Source: Clostridia bacterium (lineage in GTDB: Bacteria > Bacillota_A > Clostridia > Oscillospirales > CAG-272). From it: a stretch of 13,795 nt of DNA. Each line of letters starts with the position of its first letter. Positions within the stretch are counted from its first letter, which is position 1. Below are positions 1-7,093 of this stretch, in pieces. Where the stretch lies: positions 1-13,795 of the forward strand of contig JAFZCF010000017.1 in assembly GCA_017552165.1 (NCBI GenBank), written 5' to 3'. The notes below the pieces were generated by a model, which was not told where the DNA came from, searched no databases, and saw only the letters and a list, made by a program, of their open reading frames with translations. The position numbers and the translations under genes are program-made.

Positions 1-193
1 AATCCGCGTCGAATCCCCCTCCCTGTATCATAAAGCCCTTTATCACCCGGTGGAAGATAAGCCCGTTGAAAAAGCCGTCTTTGATCAGTTTCGTAAAGTT
101 GGCGACGGTCGCCGGCGCCTTGTCGGGATAAAGCTCCGCCGTCATCGTGCCCATGTTTTCGATCTCGATTTTGATCTTTATCGTGTCTTTCAT
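1..193 (-). CDS. cyclophilin-type peptidyl-prolyl cis-trans isomerase (5' part, cut by window edge)
   Basis: Only the first 64 codons are inside the window. They read as a cyclophilin: a short beta-strand start, then [15 protein letters not shown], then [13 protein letters not shown], which carries the catalytic Arg (residue 49) and the substrate-binding Gln (residue 57) of the family. No signal peptide is visible, so it is probably a cytoplasmic proline isomerase assisting protein folding. The ATG follows AAAGGA by about 7 bases and lies 12 bases after the stop of the lipoprotein foldase gene, so it is the last visible cistron of the pth-mfd operon. Small bacterial cyclophilins have about 160-200 residues, so most of the protein is missing here only because of the window boundary. 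The family call is secure; the exact substrate is unknown. Confidence 0.9.
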   Translation of the reverse strand, partial: MKDTIKIKIEIENMGTMTAELYPDKAPATVANFTKLIKDGFFNGLIFHRVIKGFMIQGGGFDAD

Positions 194-205
194 ATCTTTT
201 TCCTT

Positions 206-1321
206 TCAGAATGCGTAATATGGATTCGGCTTTATTTCGGAAAGCCGGTATTTTTCTTTAAGCGATCCGTCAACCGTGACCTTTTCGCGCAAAGGAGAGA
301 AGATCTCGTTGTATCTGTCGCTCATCACGTACGTCGCGATGGAAGAAATCTGATTCATGTCCGTCTCCTCGAGCTTGTTTATATCCTCGAGGGGAAACTT
401 TTCGATGACGTAGGTCGCGTGCTCCTCGTCAACCTTAACGATATCCCCGACGGACGATCCGACCACGGCGTTGACGATATCCGAGCCCCAGGTCAGGACC
501 TCGTTTTCCGAGATGAGGAATCCGTTCGGATATTCCGACGTATCGTATTCGCTGTATTTTTCTCTCAGTTCGTCAAAGTCCGCCCCGTCCGACAGCTCGG
601 CGATACATTTTTCGATCTTCGCGAGACGGTCCTTTTTCTCCTCTGCCGTCATTTCCTCGGTGAGCGGAAGACCCTCGTCGTCGTAAAGGATATTTCCGTC
701 CCCGTCTTTCATGACGCGTTCGGTGTAAAAGACGATGTACTTGATATGACTGTACCGGCTGTTGTAATAATTTACAACGTCCTCCTCGGTTATCTCATAC
801 TCACCGCCTTCGCCGAAAAGGGCGTTCTGCACCGCCTCGAGCTTTTTTTCGGCGGTATATACCTCGCGGAGCGTGGAAACCGTCAGCATTATGTTTTTCA
901 GTTCGTTGTTGAGGCCGGACCTCCCGCCGTAATAATCGAGTTTTTCGTTGATATTGTCCTCAATAGAGGCCTTTACGGAGCTGCTGAGCGTGAGCTTCAT
1001 CTCCCTGAAAAGCACCTCGGCGATGAGATAATCCTTTATCCTGTCGTCGATGGACAAGGTGAAATACTCCTCTACTGTTTTCCCGTCCGGGGCGTCGCTC
1101 TGCCAGAAAGACGCGGTGTCGTAGGCGTCTGAGTAGGAATACAGTATATTCCTCTTGTACGACGACGTCCAGTAGTAGTATTTGTCCTCGGTTATATAAT
1201 GCCCCTCGTAGGTCATAATCCTGCCGTATTTCGGAGCGCACGAGGCGAGCAGGAGCACGGCCGCCAGGATTGCGGCAAAAAGCGTGCGCGGGACGTCAAT
1301 CTTTTTCATTTTTGTTTTCAC
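206..1321 (-). CDS. parvulin-like (PpiC/SurA/PrsA-type) foldase lipoprotein
   Basis: This is a 371-residue predicted lipoprotein. It has a positively charged start, a hydrophobic stretch (residues about 13-27) and a lipobox LASC with Cys28 as the lipidation site. Residues about 30-170 form a helical SurA-N-like region. Residues about 175-311 resemble a PpiC parvulin domain (SHIKYIVF at 191-198, GADFDELREKYSEYD at 246-260, then a VGDIVKV...YVIEKF ending). It is divergent, so the isomerase activity may be weak or lost and the role may be chaperone-like, on the outer face of the membrane. The GTG start is chosen because a GGAGGGAACA Shine-Dalgarno lies directly before it. An ATG four codons later would place the SD too far. 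The gene overlaps the 3' end of mfd by 26 bases, which indicates translational coupling. Confidence 0.8.
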   Translation of the reverse strand: MKTKMKKIDVPRTLFAAILAAVLLLASCAPKYGRIMTYEGHYITEDKYYYWTSSYKRNILYSYSDAYDTASFWQSDAPDGKTVEEYFTLSIDDRIKDYLIAEVLFREMKLTLSSSVKASIEDNINEKLDYYGGRSGLNNELKNIMLTVSTLREVYTAEKKLEAVQNALFGEGGEYEITEEDVVNYYNSRYSHIKYIVFYTERVMKDGDGNILYDDEGLPLTEEMTAEEKKDRLAKIEKCIAELSDGADFDELREKYSEYDTSEYPNGFLISENEVLTWGSDIVNAVVGSSVGDIVKVDEEHATYVIEKFPLEDINKLEETDMNQISSIATYVMSDRYNEIFSPLREKVTVDGSLKEKYRLSEIKPNPYYAF

Positions 1322-4300
1322 TGTTCCCTCCCTCGTCGGCGCTGCAAAGCGCTCCGTACTGTTTTATGAGCTCGAGAGTTTCGTCGAGCACGTCGCCGCC
1401 CTTCCCTATCCTCAGGGTGACGTACGGCTTGACGTCCATGCTTATAAGCAGCTTGCCGTTGTTCATCGCGGTCATTTCTATCCATTTTTTCAAATCCATG
1501 ACCTCGGGGACGATCACGACGTTTCCGCTTCTTTTCGATACGGAAACGATGCCGCTTCGCTCACAGATCGACCGGAGCAGAGCGATATCCATCAGCGAAA
1601 CGACAGGCATGGGCGGCTCGCCGTATCTGTCGATCAGCTCGTCGACGATGTCGACCGTGTCGTCGACGCTCGAAACGAGCGATATCTTTTTGTATATCTC
1701 TATCCTCTGCCGCTGACTTGAAATGTAATCCCCGGGGATGAACGCGCTGATGCCGAGATCAACCGAGCACTCCGTCTTTTTCGGCGGCTTTTCGCCCTTT
1801 ATCTCAAGCACCGCCTCGTTCAGGAGCTTCATATACATATCGTATCCCACGTTTGAGATATGTCCGCTCTGCTCGGCGCCGAGGAGGTTGCCGGCGCCGC
1901 GTATCTCGAGATCCCGGAGCGCGATCTTGAATCCCGAGCCAAACTCGGTATATTCCCTTATCGCCTCGAGCCTCCTGACGGAAATATCGGAAAGCGCCTT
2001 ATGTTTGCGGTACGTGAAATACGCAAAGGCGCGTCTCGACGATCTCCCGACCCTCCCCCTTATCTGATGGAGCTGAGAAAGCCCGAAAAGGTCGGAATCC
2101 TCGACGACGAGGGTGTTGGCGTTAGGGACGTCTACCCCGGATTCGATTATCGTGGTGCAGACGAGGATGTCGGTCTCGCCCCTCAGCATCATGTTCCATA
2201 CGTCGGAAAGCTCGTCCTTGTCCGTCCGTCCGCTCGCGACGGCGACACGCGCCTCGGGCACGGCCTTTCGAATCCTCTGGGCAGTCTCCTCGAGACAGTC
2301 TATCCTGTTTCTCAGCCAGAAGACCTGCCCGCCGCGCCGGAGTTCCTTTCTGAGCGCCTCGGCAAGTATCGTTCCGTCATATTCGAGAACGTAGGTCTGT
2401 ACCGGAAGCCTGTCTCCCGGTGCCTCCTCGAGTATCGACATATCGCGGATACCGCTCATCGACATGCTGAGAGTTCGGGGTATCGGCGTGGCGGTCAGCG
2501 TGAGCGTATCAACGTTGACCGTCATCTGTCTCAGTTTTTCCTTTGCCGCGACGCCGAAGCGCTGTTCCTCGTCGATTATTACAAGACCGAGATCGCGGAA
2601 CCCGACATCCTGAGACAATATACGGTGAGTTCCGACGACGATGTCGGTCTCGCCGCGTTTAATGCGTCTCAGGGCCTCGCCGATCTCCTTCGGAGTCCTG
2701 AAGCGGGAAAGCATCTCCGCGCTTACGGGAAAGCCCCTCAGTCTCGACTGAAGCGTCTGATAATGCTGAAGAGCGAGGATCGTCGTCGGGACAAGAATCG
2801 CGACCTGTTTTCCGGCGGAAACGGCCTTGAACGCCGCCCTCAGGGCCACCTCGGTCTTCCCGAAGCCGACGTCTCCGCAAAGGAGACGGTCCATCGGCCT
2901 CGCGAGCTCCATATCGCGCTTGACCTCGTTTATCGCCTGTAGCTGGCCCTCTGTCTCGTCGTACGGGAACGACTCCTCGAAATCATGCATAAGAGCGTCG
3001 TCCTTGCCGAAAGCAAAGCCGGGCGTCCTCTCCCTCTCCGCATACAGCGCGATGAGCTCCGCCGCCATTTTTCTCGCCGCCGCCTTGACCTTTTTCTTGC
3101 TGTTGGTCCACTCGGTCCCGCCTATCTTTGAAAGCTTAAGAGTTCCGTCGTCGGAGTTCGGACCTATGTATTTCGAGATGCTGTCAAGCTGGTCGCACGG
3201 CAGGAACAGCGTGTCCGATCCGTCATATTTTATTTTTACATAATCGGACGTCACGCCCTCGACGGTTATGGTTTCAAGTCCCTGATAAACCCCGATACCG
3301 TGCTTGACGTGAACAACGTAGTCGCCGACGGACATGTCGGCATACGACATTATGCGCTCGCCGGTCGCGCGGTGAGAAGAACTTTTTGAGCTCCTGCGTT
3401 TTTTAACGCCCGAAATGCCGCTTTGCTGTACCGTCGAGAGCACCACGCGTTTTCCCGCCGTGAGCTCAAAACCGTCGAGCGGCGAAATCAGAAGGTTGAC
3501 AATTCCCGGCTCGGCCTTTTTCGCGTCGACGTGATAAGGGAGTCCTGCCGACTCAAGCATCGACCCGACACTTTTTCTCATCGCGTCGTTTTCGCACAGC
3601 ACCGCGACGGCGAAGCCGTTTTTAACGTACGACGGAATATCCTCGGCAAGCAGGTCGGGGCGGTCGGCGTATCTCGCCGTCTGTCTCGCCGTGAGGCCGT
3701 ACAGACCGGCGAAGGAAACCGACGGCGCGGACGTTATGAATCTGTCGGAAACGACGCCGCAATGTGACGAAACGAAGGAAACAAATCCCTCCTCGCCTAT
3801 ACCGAAATTCGCAAACTCGGGTGACAGCAAACCCTCTTCAACAAGAGTGGAGGAGGCGTTAGCACCGTGCCACTCGCTCCCGTTCACCGTATCGCGGCAG
3901 GCGTTGAGATCGCACGTAAGAACGACCGAACCGCCGTCAAAATAATCGAAAAGCGTCTCTTTTTCGGGATAAATCAGCGAGATATACCTGTCGCGGTACA
4001 TCATCTCTCCTCCGGCGACGGCTGATTCAAGCTCCGCGCTGAGAGTTGCCCTGATCTTTTCGTCGGGCGCGCGCTCGATAAGCGCCTTCTCCGCCCCTGC
4101 GATTTTCTTCCGTGATCTTTCGTCCGGAAGGACCTCGCGCGCAGGAATTATGAACACCCCTTCGGCGTCTACCGTCCTGCGCTGAGTCAGCGCGTCAAAG
4201 CGGCTCATGCTGTCGATTTCGTCCCCGAAAAGTTCTATCCTTACGGGCGATGAATCGCCCGGAGGAAAAATGTCGACAATACCCCCCCTGACGGAGAACT

Positions 4301-4826
4301 GCCCCTCGCCGTCGACCAGCTCAACGTTGACGTAACCGCCGTCGTTCAGCACGGAGGTGATCTCCTCGATGGAGATCGGCTCCGAGGCGCTTATCTGCAT
4401 CATAAGATTTTCGAGTCTTTCCCTCGGGCAGGTAAACTGCACCGCTGCGTCGGACGTCGCGACCACAATATCGGCCTCGCCGCGAAGAAGCGACGAAAGC
4501 GCGGCCATGCGCTCGTGTTCCGCCTCGTGCGAGCCCGTGATATTATAAAAAACGGGATCGCGCGGGGGAAAGCAGAATACCCTTCTTCCGAGTTCGGTCA
4601 GATCTGAGGCAACGCGGCGCATTTCGGAGTAATTTGACGTCAGTATAAGGGTCGGTCCGGTACCGTTATCCTCCGACAAAGCGGCAAAAAGCGCCGAACG
4701 CGTTCCGTCCGGAAGTCCGATAAGACGGCACGGATGAGGCCGCCTGTATCCCGATTGCTCTCGGATGGCCGTCAGTACGGCGCCGTATTCGTTTTCATTG
4801 CGGATGAGATCGGTGATATATCCCAT
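1296..4826 (-). CDS. mfd: transcription-repair coupling factor Mfd
   Basis: The product is 1176 residues, normal for Mfd (about 1150-1180). It displaces RNA polymerase stalled at DNA lesions and recruits UvrA for nucleotide excision repair. The N-terminal third is the UvrB-like module (GGIVDIFPPG and IELFGDEIDS are typical). Residues about 500-560 are the CarD-like RNA-polymerase-interacting domain (YVVHVKHGIGVYQG). The RecG-like translocase follows, with Walker A GDVGFGKTE (Lys657), Walker B DEEQ (752-755), TATPIPRTL and QIRGRVGRS. The C-terminal TRCF domain includes RQRIEIYKKI. The ATG overlaps the pth stop by one base (TGATG), so it is translationally coupled. The 3' end contains the Shine-Dalgarno of the following foldase gene. 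All core motifs are intact and the identification is essentially certain. Confidence 0.98.
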   Translation of the reverse strand: MGYITDLIRNENEYGAVLTAIREQSGYRRPHPCRLIGLPDGTRSALFAALSEDNGTGPTLILTSNYSEMRRVASDLTELGRRVFCFPPRDPVFYNITGSHEAEHERMAALSSLLRGEADIVVATSDAAVQFTCPRERLENLMMQISASEPISIEEITSVLNDGGYVNVELVDGEGQFSVRGGIVDIFPPGDSSPVRIELFGDEIDSMSRFDALTQRRTVDAEGVFIIPAREVLPDERSRKKIAGAEKALIERAPDEKIRATLSAELESAVAGGEMMYRDRYISLIYPEKETLFDYFDGGSVVLTCDLNACRDTVNGSEWHGANASSTLVEEGLLSPEFANFGIGEEGFVSFVSSHCGVVSDRFITSAPSVSFAGLYGLTARQTARYADRPDLLAEDIPSYVKNGFAVAVLCENDAMRKSVGSMLESAGLPYHVDAKKAEPGIVNLLISPLDGFELTAGKRVVLSTVQQSGISGVKKRRSSKSSSHRATGERIMSYADMSVGDYVVHVKHGIGVYQGLETITVEGVTSDYVKIKYDGSDTLFLPCDQLDSISKYIGPNSDDGTLKLSKIGGTEWTNSKKKVKAAARKMAAELIALYAERERTPGFAFGKDDALMHDFEESFPYDETEGQLQAINEVKRDMELARPMDRLLCGDVGFGKTEVALRAAFKAVSAGKQVAILVPTTILALQHYQTLQSRLRGFPVSAEMLSRFRTPKEIGEALRRIKRGETDIVVGTHRILSQDVGFRDLGLVIIDEEQRFGVAAKEKLRQMTVNVDTLTLTATPIPRTLSMSMSGIRDMSILEEAPGDRLPVQTYVLEYDGTILAEALRKELRRGGQVFWLRNRIDCLEETAQRIRKAVPEARVAVASGRTDKDELSDVWNMMLRGETDILVCTTIIESGVDVPNANTLVVEDSDLFGLSQLHQIRGRVGRSSRRAFAYFTYRKHKALSDISVRRLEAIREYTEFGSGFKIALRDLEIRGAGNLLGAEQSGHISNVGYDMYMKLLNEAVLEIKGEKPPKKTECSVDLGISAFIPGDYISSQRQRIEIYKKISLVSSVDDTVDIVDELIDRYGEPPMPVVSLMDIALLRSICERSGIVSVSKRSGNVVIVPEVMDLKKWIEMTAMNNGKLLISMDVKPYVTLRIGKGGDVLDETLELIKQYGALCSADEGGNSENKNEKD

Positions 4827-5428
4827 CAGTTGTACCTGTTCATCGCCGTATCCACATCACCGGACGTAAGGAACGCGGCGGCCTCGGCCGCGCGGTCAAG
4901 CGCCGAGCGATAATCTTTAGTGAGATTTTCGGGAACGCGTCCGAGGACCCAGGAAATCATGGAAGCGGGGTCCGGCGGCCTGCCGACGCCGACCCTGATA
5001 CGGGGGAAATCATCCCCGATACGGGAAATAATACTTTTCAGACCCTTCTGCCCGCCGTCGCTCCCGCGGCGTCTTATCCTTATCTTTCCGACGTCAAGGT
5101 TGACGTCATCGCACAGAACGATGATTTTTTCGGGCGGGATCTTATAAAAAGCGGATGCGCTTCCGACCGCTCTGCCGGACAGGTTCATAAAGGTCTGGGG
5201 CTTCATCAGGAGGACCCTGTGACCCTCGCAAACCGTGTCGGCGGTAAGGGCCTCGAACCTTGCTCTTTTTATTTCAGTACCGCACGAGGCCGCAAGGCGA
5301 TCGATCACGTCAAAGCCGGCGTTGTGGCGTGTACCTTCATATTCCCGGCCGGGATTTCCGAGACCGACGATTATATATTCAATTCCGCCCGAGGGCGTTT
5401 TTTTCTTCAAAAAATCAAAGAGAGACAT
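4826..5428 (-). CDS. pth: peptidyl-tRNA hydrolase
   Basis: A 200-residue bacterial Pth that releases peptides from peptidyl-tRNA dropped by ribosomes. Visible motifs are GLGNPG (Asn25), TRHNAGF (catalytic His35), MKPQTFMNLSG (Asn82) and CDDVNLD (Asp107, equivalent to the catalytic Asp). The usual GGHNG loop reads GGQKG, so the position of the conserved substrate-binding Asn is Lys128. The N-terminus has about 15 extra residues (LFDFLKKKTPSGG) before the usual fold start. The ATG at 5428 is preceded by an in-frame TGA six bases upstream, and no other Met occurs before GLGNPG, so this start is nearly forced. No Shine-Dalgarno is visible. First gene of the pth-mfd operon, read from the promoter at 5509-5481. 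Confidence 0.96.
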   Translation of the reverse strand: MSLFDFLKKKTPSGGIEYIIVGLGNPGREYEGTRHNAGFDVIDRLAASCGTEIKRARFEALTADTVCEGHRVLLMKPQTFMNLSGRAVGSASAFYKIPPEKIIVLCDDVNLDVGKIRIRRRGSDGGQKGLKSIISRIGDDFPRIRVGVGRPPDPASMISWVLGRVPENLTKDYRSALDRAAEAAAFLTSGDVDTAMNRYN

Positions 5429-5444
5429 AATTCAACACCAAACG

Positions 5445-5464
5445 GCGGCAGGAACACCTGCCGC
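5445..5464. promoter_or_regulatory. perfect 8-bp stem-loop in the pth leader
   Basis: GCGGCAGG (5445-5452), a 4-base loop AACA, and CCTGCCGC (5457-5464) form a perfect hairpin. In the pth mRNA (minus strand) it begins about 10 bases from the predicted 5' end and ends about 16 bases before the start codon, so it may protect the 5' end or modulate translation. On the plus strand the same stem is followed by ATTTTTCT and would look like an intrinsic terminator, but no plus-strand gene ends here. It could still stop antisense transcription entering from pth. Confidence 0.65.
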
Positions 5465-5480
5465 ATTTTTCTACCCGGAG

Positions 5481-5509
5481 ATTATACATCAGAAACTCGT
5501 TTTTGTCAA
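5481..5509 (-). promoter_or_regulatory. sigma-A promoter of the pth-mfd operon
   Basis: Read on the minus strand there is TTGACA (5509-5504), a 17-base spacer and TATAAT (5486-5481), a perfect match to the housekeeping consensus. The start site should fall near 5472-5475, giving a leader of about 45 bases before pth. The -35 lies 46 bases from the -35 of the divergent metY promoter. Confidence 0.9.
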
Positions 5510-5555
5510 CACCGACGCACGCGCGTTACGGCGCAAGTTTTTTTGTTTCTCCCTA

Positions 5556-5584
5556 TTGACAGGACGCGTCCGCTGCGGTATAAT
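5556..5584 (+). promoter_or_regulatory. sigma-A promoter of the O-acetylhomoserine sulfhydrylase gene
   Basis: TTGACA (5556-5561), a 17-base spacer and TATAAT (5579-5584) match the housekeeping consensus exactly. The start site is expected around 5591, inside the palindrome described next, leaving a leader of about 160 bases. A promoter this strong next to a start-site palindrome suggests the gene is controlled by repression. Confidence 0.9.
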
Positions 5585-5590
5585 ATATTC

Positions 5591-5609
5591 ACCTACTTGT
5601 TGGGTAGGT
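5591..5609 (+). promoter_or_regulatory. palindromic operator candidate at the metY start site
   Basis: ACCTAC (5591-5596), a 7-base centre and GTAGGT (5604-5609) form a 19-bp inverted repeat beginning 6 bases after the -10 box, where a bound repressor would block transcription. Cysteine and methionine genes of Bacillota are often controlled by Rrf2-family repressors (CymR type), which bind palindromes of about this size. Assigning this site to such a protein is inference only, since no regulator gene is next to it. As RNA it could also form a small 5' hairpin. Confidence 0.55.
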
Positions 5610-5631
5610 ATAACATCCGGGGGACACTCCC

Positions 5632-5688
5632 ATGAAAGACATTTTTGAAAAACTCATCCGGGCAAATTTCCGGTTCGGCCGAATGTGA
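5632..5688 (+). CDS. possible 18-codon leader ORF upstream of metY
   Basis: The ORF starts with ATG at 5632, seven bases after a GGGGGA stretch that could act as a ribosome site, and reads MKDIFEKLIRANFRFGRM before TGA. It lies entirely in the metY leader. It contains no run of Met or Cys codons, and no terminator hairpin follows before metY, so a classical attenuation mechanism is not supported. It could be a real small amphipathic peptide, a coupling ORF or chance. Not recognised as a member of any known leader family. Confidence 0.3.
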   Translation: MKDIFEKLIRANFRFGRM

Positions 5689-5749
5689 TCCTGCATTCAT
5701 CACGAAAACGCAATATCACAAAAAAGAAACACCGAAAGGAAATAAAAAA

Positions 5750-7039
5750 ATGAGTAATTACAAATTTGAAACGCTTCAGCTTCACGTCGGACAGGAACAG
5801 GCCGACCCCGCCACCGACTCCCGCGCCGTTCCGATATACCAGACGACGTCGTACGTATTTCACAATTCCGAGCACGCCGCCGCGCGCTTCGGGCTGACAG
5901 ACCCCGGAAACATTTACGGAAGACTGACAAACTCGACGCAGGACGTTCTCGAAAAAAGAGTGGCGGCCCTTGAAGGCGGCGTCGCGGCGCTTGCCCTCGC
6001 CTCCGGAGCCGCGGCCATAACATACGCGCTCGAAGCGCTCGCCCAGAACGGCGGGCATATCGTCGCCCAGAAATCTATTTACGGCGGGAGCTACAATCTC
6101 CTCTCTCATACCCTGCCGGGGTTCGGTATCAACGCGACGTTCGTAGATATCCACAATCTTGACGAAGTCCGCGCGGCCGTGAGAGACGACACAAAGGCGC
6201 TGTTCGTCGAGACTCTCGGAAACCCGAACAGCGATATACCGGATATCGACGCGCTTTCGGAAATCGCCCACGGTCACGGCATACCGCTCGTTATAGACAA
6301 TACGTTCGGAACGGCGTATCTCATAAGACCGATTGAACACGGCGCCGACATAGTCGTTCATTCGGCGACAAAATTCCTCGGCGGCCACGGCACCACGCTC
6401 GGAGGAATCATAATAGACAGCGGCAAATTTGACTGGAAGAGATCAGGCAAATATCCTCAGATATCCGATCCCAATCCGAGCTATCACGGCGTCTCGTTCA
6501 CCGACGCGGCGGGCGCGGCGGCATTCGTGACGTACATACGCGCAGTGATTCTCAGAGATACGGGCGCCGCGATCTCGCCCTTCAACGCGTTTCTACTGCT
6601 TCAAGGCATCGAGACCCTGTCGCTCAGGATCGAAAGACACGCTGAGAACACCAAAAAAGTCATCGATTACCTCGCATCCGAACCGCTTGTTGAAAAAATC
6701 AACCATCCGTCCCTTCCCGATCATCCCCAGCACGGTCTGTACGAAAAGTATTTCCCGAACGGCGGCGGCTCGATTTTCACCTTCGACGTCAAAGGAGGAA
6801 GGAAAGAAGCGTTTGCCTTTATCGACGCGCTTGAAATCTTCTCCCTCCTCGCAAACGTGGCGGATGTGAAATCGCTCGTCATCCATCCTGCGTCAACGAC
6901 ACACTCACAGCTGACGGAAAGCGAACTGGCAGATCAGGGCATAGGAAACGGCACGATACGCCTCTCGATCGGGACGGAACATATCGACGACATAATCGCC
7001 GATCTGAAAAAAGGTTTTGAAGCCGTAAAAAAACTCTGA
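5750..7039 (+). CDS. metY: O-acetylhomoserine sulfhydrylase / aminocarboxypropyltransferase (MetY type)
   Basis: A 429-residue PLP enzyme of the Cys/Met metabolism family. It joins O-acetylhomoserine with sulfide to make homocysteine (direct sulfhydrylation), or with methanethiol to make methionine. Typical features are the opening FETLQLHVGQ, PIYQTTSYVF, YGRLTNST, FVETLGNPN, VIDNTFGT, and SATKFLGGHG with the Schiff-base Lys208. The C-terminal HPASTTHSQL and GTIRLSIGTEH are also characteristic. The length and the family-specific insertion favour MetY over cystathionine synthase or lyase. The ATG at 5750 follows AAAGGA by about 9 bases. The frame is open a further 35 codons upstream from a TTG, but that part lacks family similarity. 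It is monocistronic, with its own consensus promoter, an operator candidate and a terminator. Cytoplasmic. Confidence 0.95.
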   Translation: MSNYKFETLQLHVGQEQADPATDSRAVPIYQTTSYVFHNSEHAAARFGLTDPGNIYGRLTNSTQDVLEKRVAALEGGVAALALASGAAAITYALEALAQNGGHIVAQKSIYGGSYNLLSHTLPGFGINATFVDIHNLDEVRAAVRDDTKALFVETLGNPNSDIPDIDALSEIAHGHGIPLVIDNTFGTAYLIRPIEHGADIVVHSATKFLGGHGTTLGGIIIDSGKFDWKRSGKYPQISDPNPSYHGVSFTDAAGAAAFVTYIRAVILRDTGAAISPFNAFLLLQGIETLSLRIERHAENTKKVIDYLASEPLVEKINHPSLPDHPQHGLYEKYFPNGGGSIFTFDVKGGRKEAFAFIDALEIFSLLANVADVKSLVIHPASTTHSQLTESELADQGIGNGTIRLSIGTEHIDDIIADLKKGFEAVKKL

Positions 7040-7055
7040 AAGAAAACGTTAAACG

Positions 7056-7093
7056 AAACCGGCCGCGGGAACATACCCGCGACCGGTTTTTTA
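7056..7093. terminator. intrinsic terminator between metY and degV, probably bidirectional
   Basis: AAACCGG, one C/A mismatch, CGCGGG, a 6-base loop, CCCGCG and CCGGTTT form a long GC-rich stem ending in TTTTTT (7087-7092) on the plus strand, 17 bases after the metY stop. On the minus strand the stem begins right after the degV stop and is followed by GTTTCGTTT, so it probably also ends the lipid operon. Confidence 0.9.

Noticed and set aside
50..1132. Long open frame (360 codons) on the plus strand
   Set aside because: It is antisense to the foldase lipoprotein gene, has no ribosome site and an Arg/Val/Phe-rich composition typical of a shadow frame in GC-rich DNA.
1860..2942. 360-codon open frame on the plus strand inside mfd
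   Set aside because: It lies antisense to the highly conserved Mfd motor domain. Its sequence is low-complexity Arg/Pro/Leu without family motifs.
5445..5470. Intrinsic terminator on the plus strand before metY
   Set aside because: The hairpin and T-run look right, but no plus-strand gene ends there and the metY promoter starts about 85 bases further downstream. I describe it as a pth leader hairpin instead.
5645..5749. 35-codon N-terminal extension of MetY from a TTG
   Set aside because: The extension has no family similarity, while an ATG at 5750 with AAAGGA upstream begins exactly where MetY proteins begin.
5591..5749. SAM riboswitch or T-box in the metY leader
   Set aside because: The characteristic conserved cores are absent, and there is no terminator/antiterminator pair.
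5654..6388. 244-codon open frame on the minus strand opposite metY
   Set aside because: It is antisense to the conserved PLP enzyme, with no promoter or ribosome site of its own.
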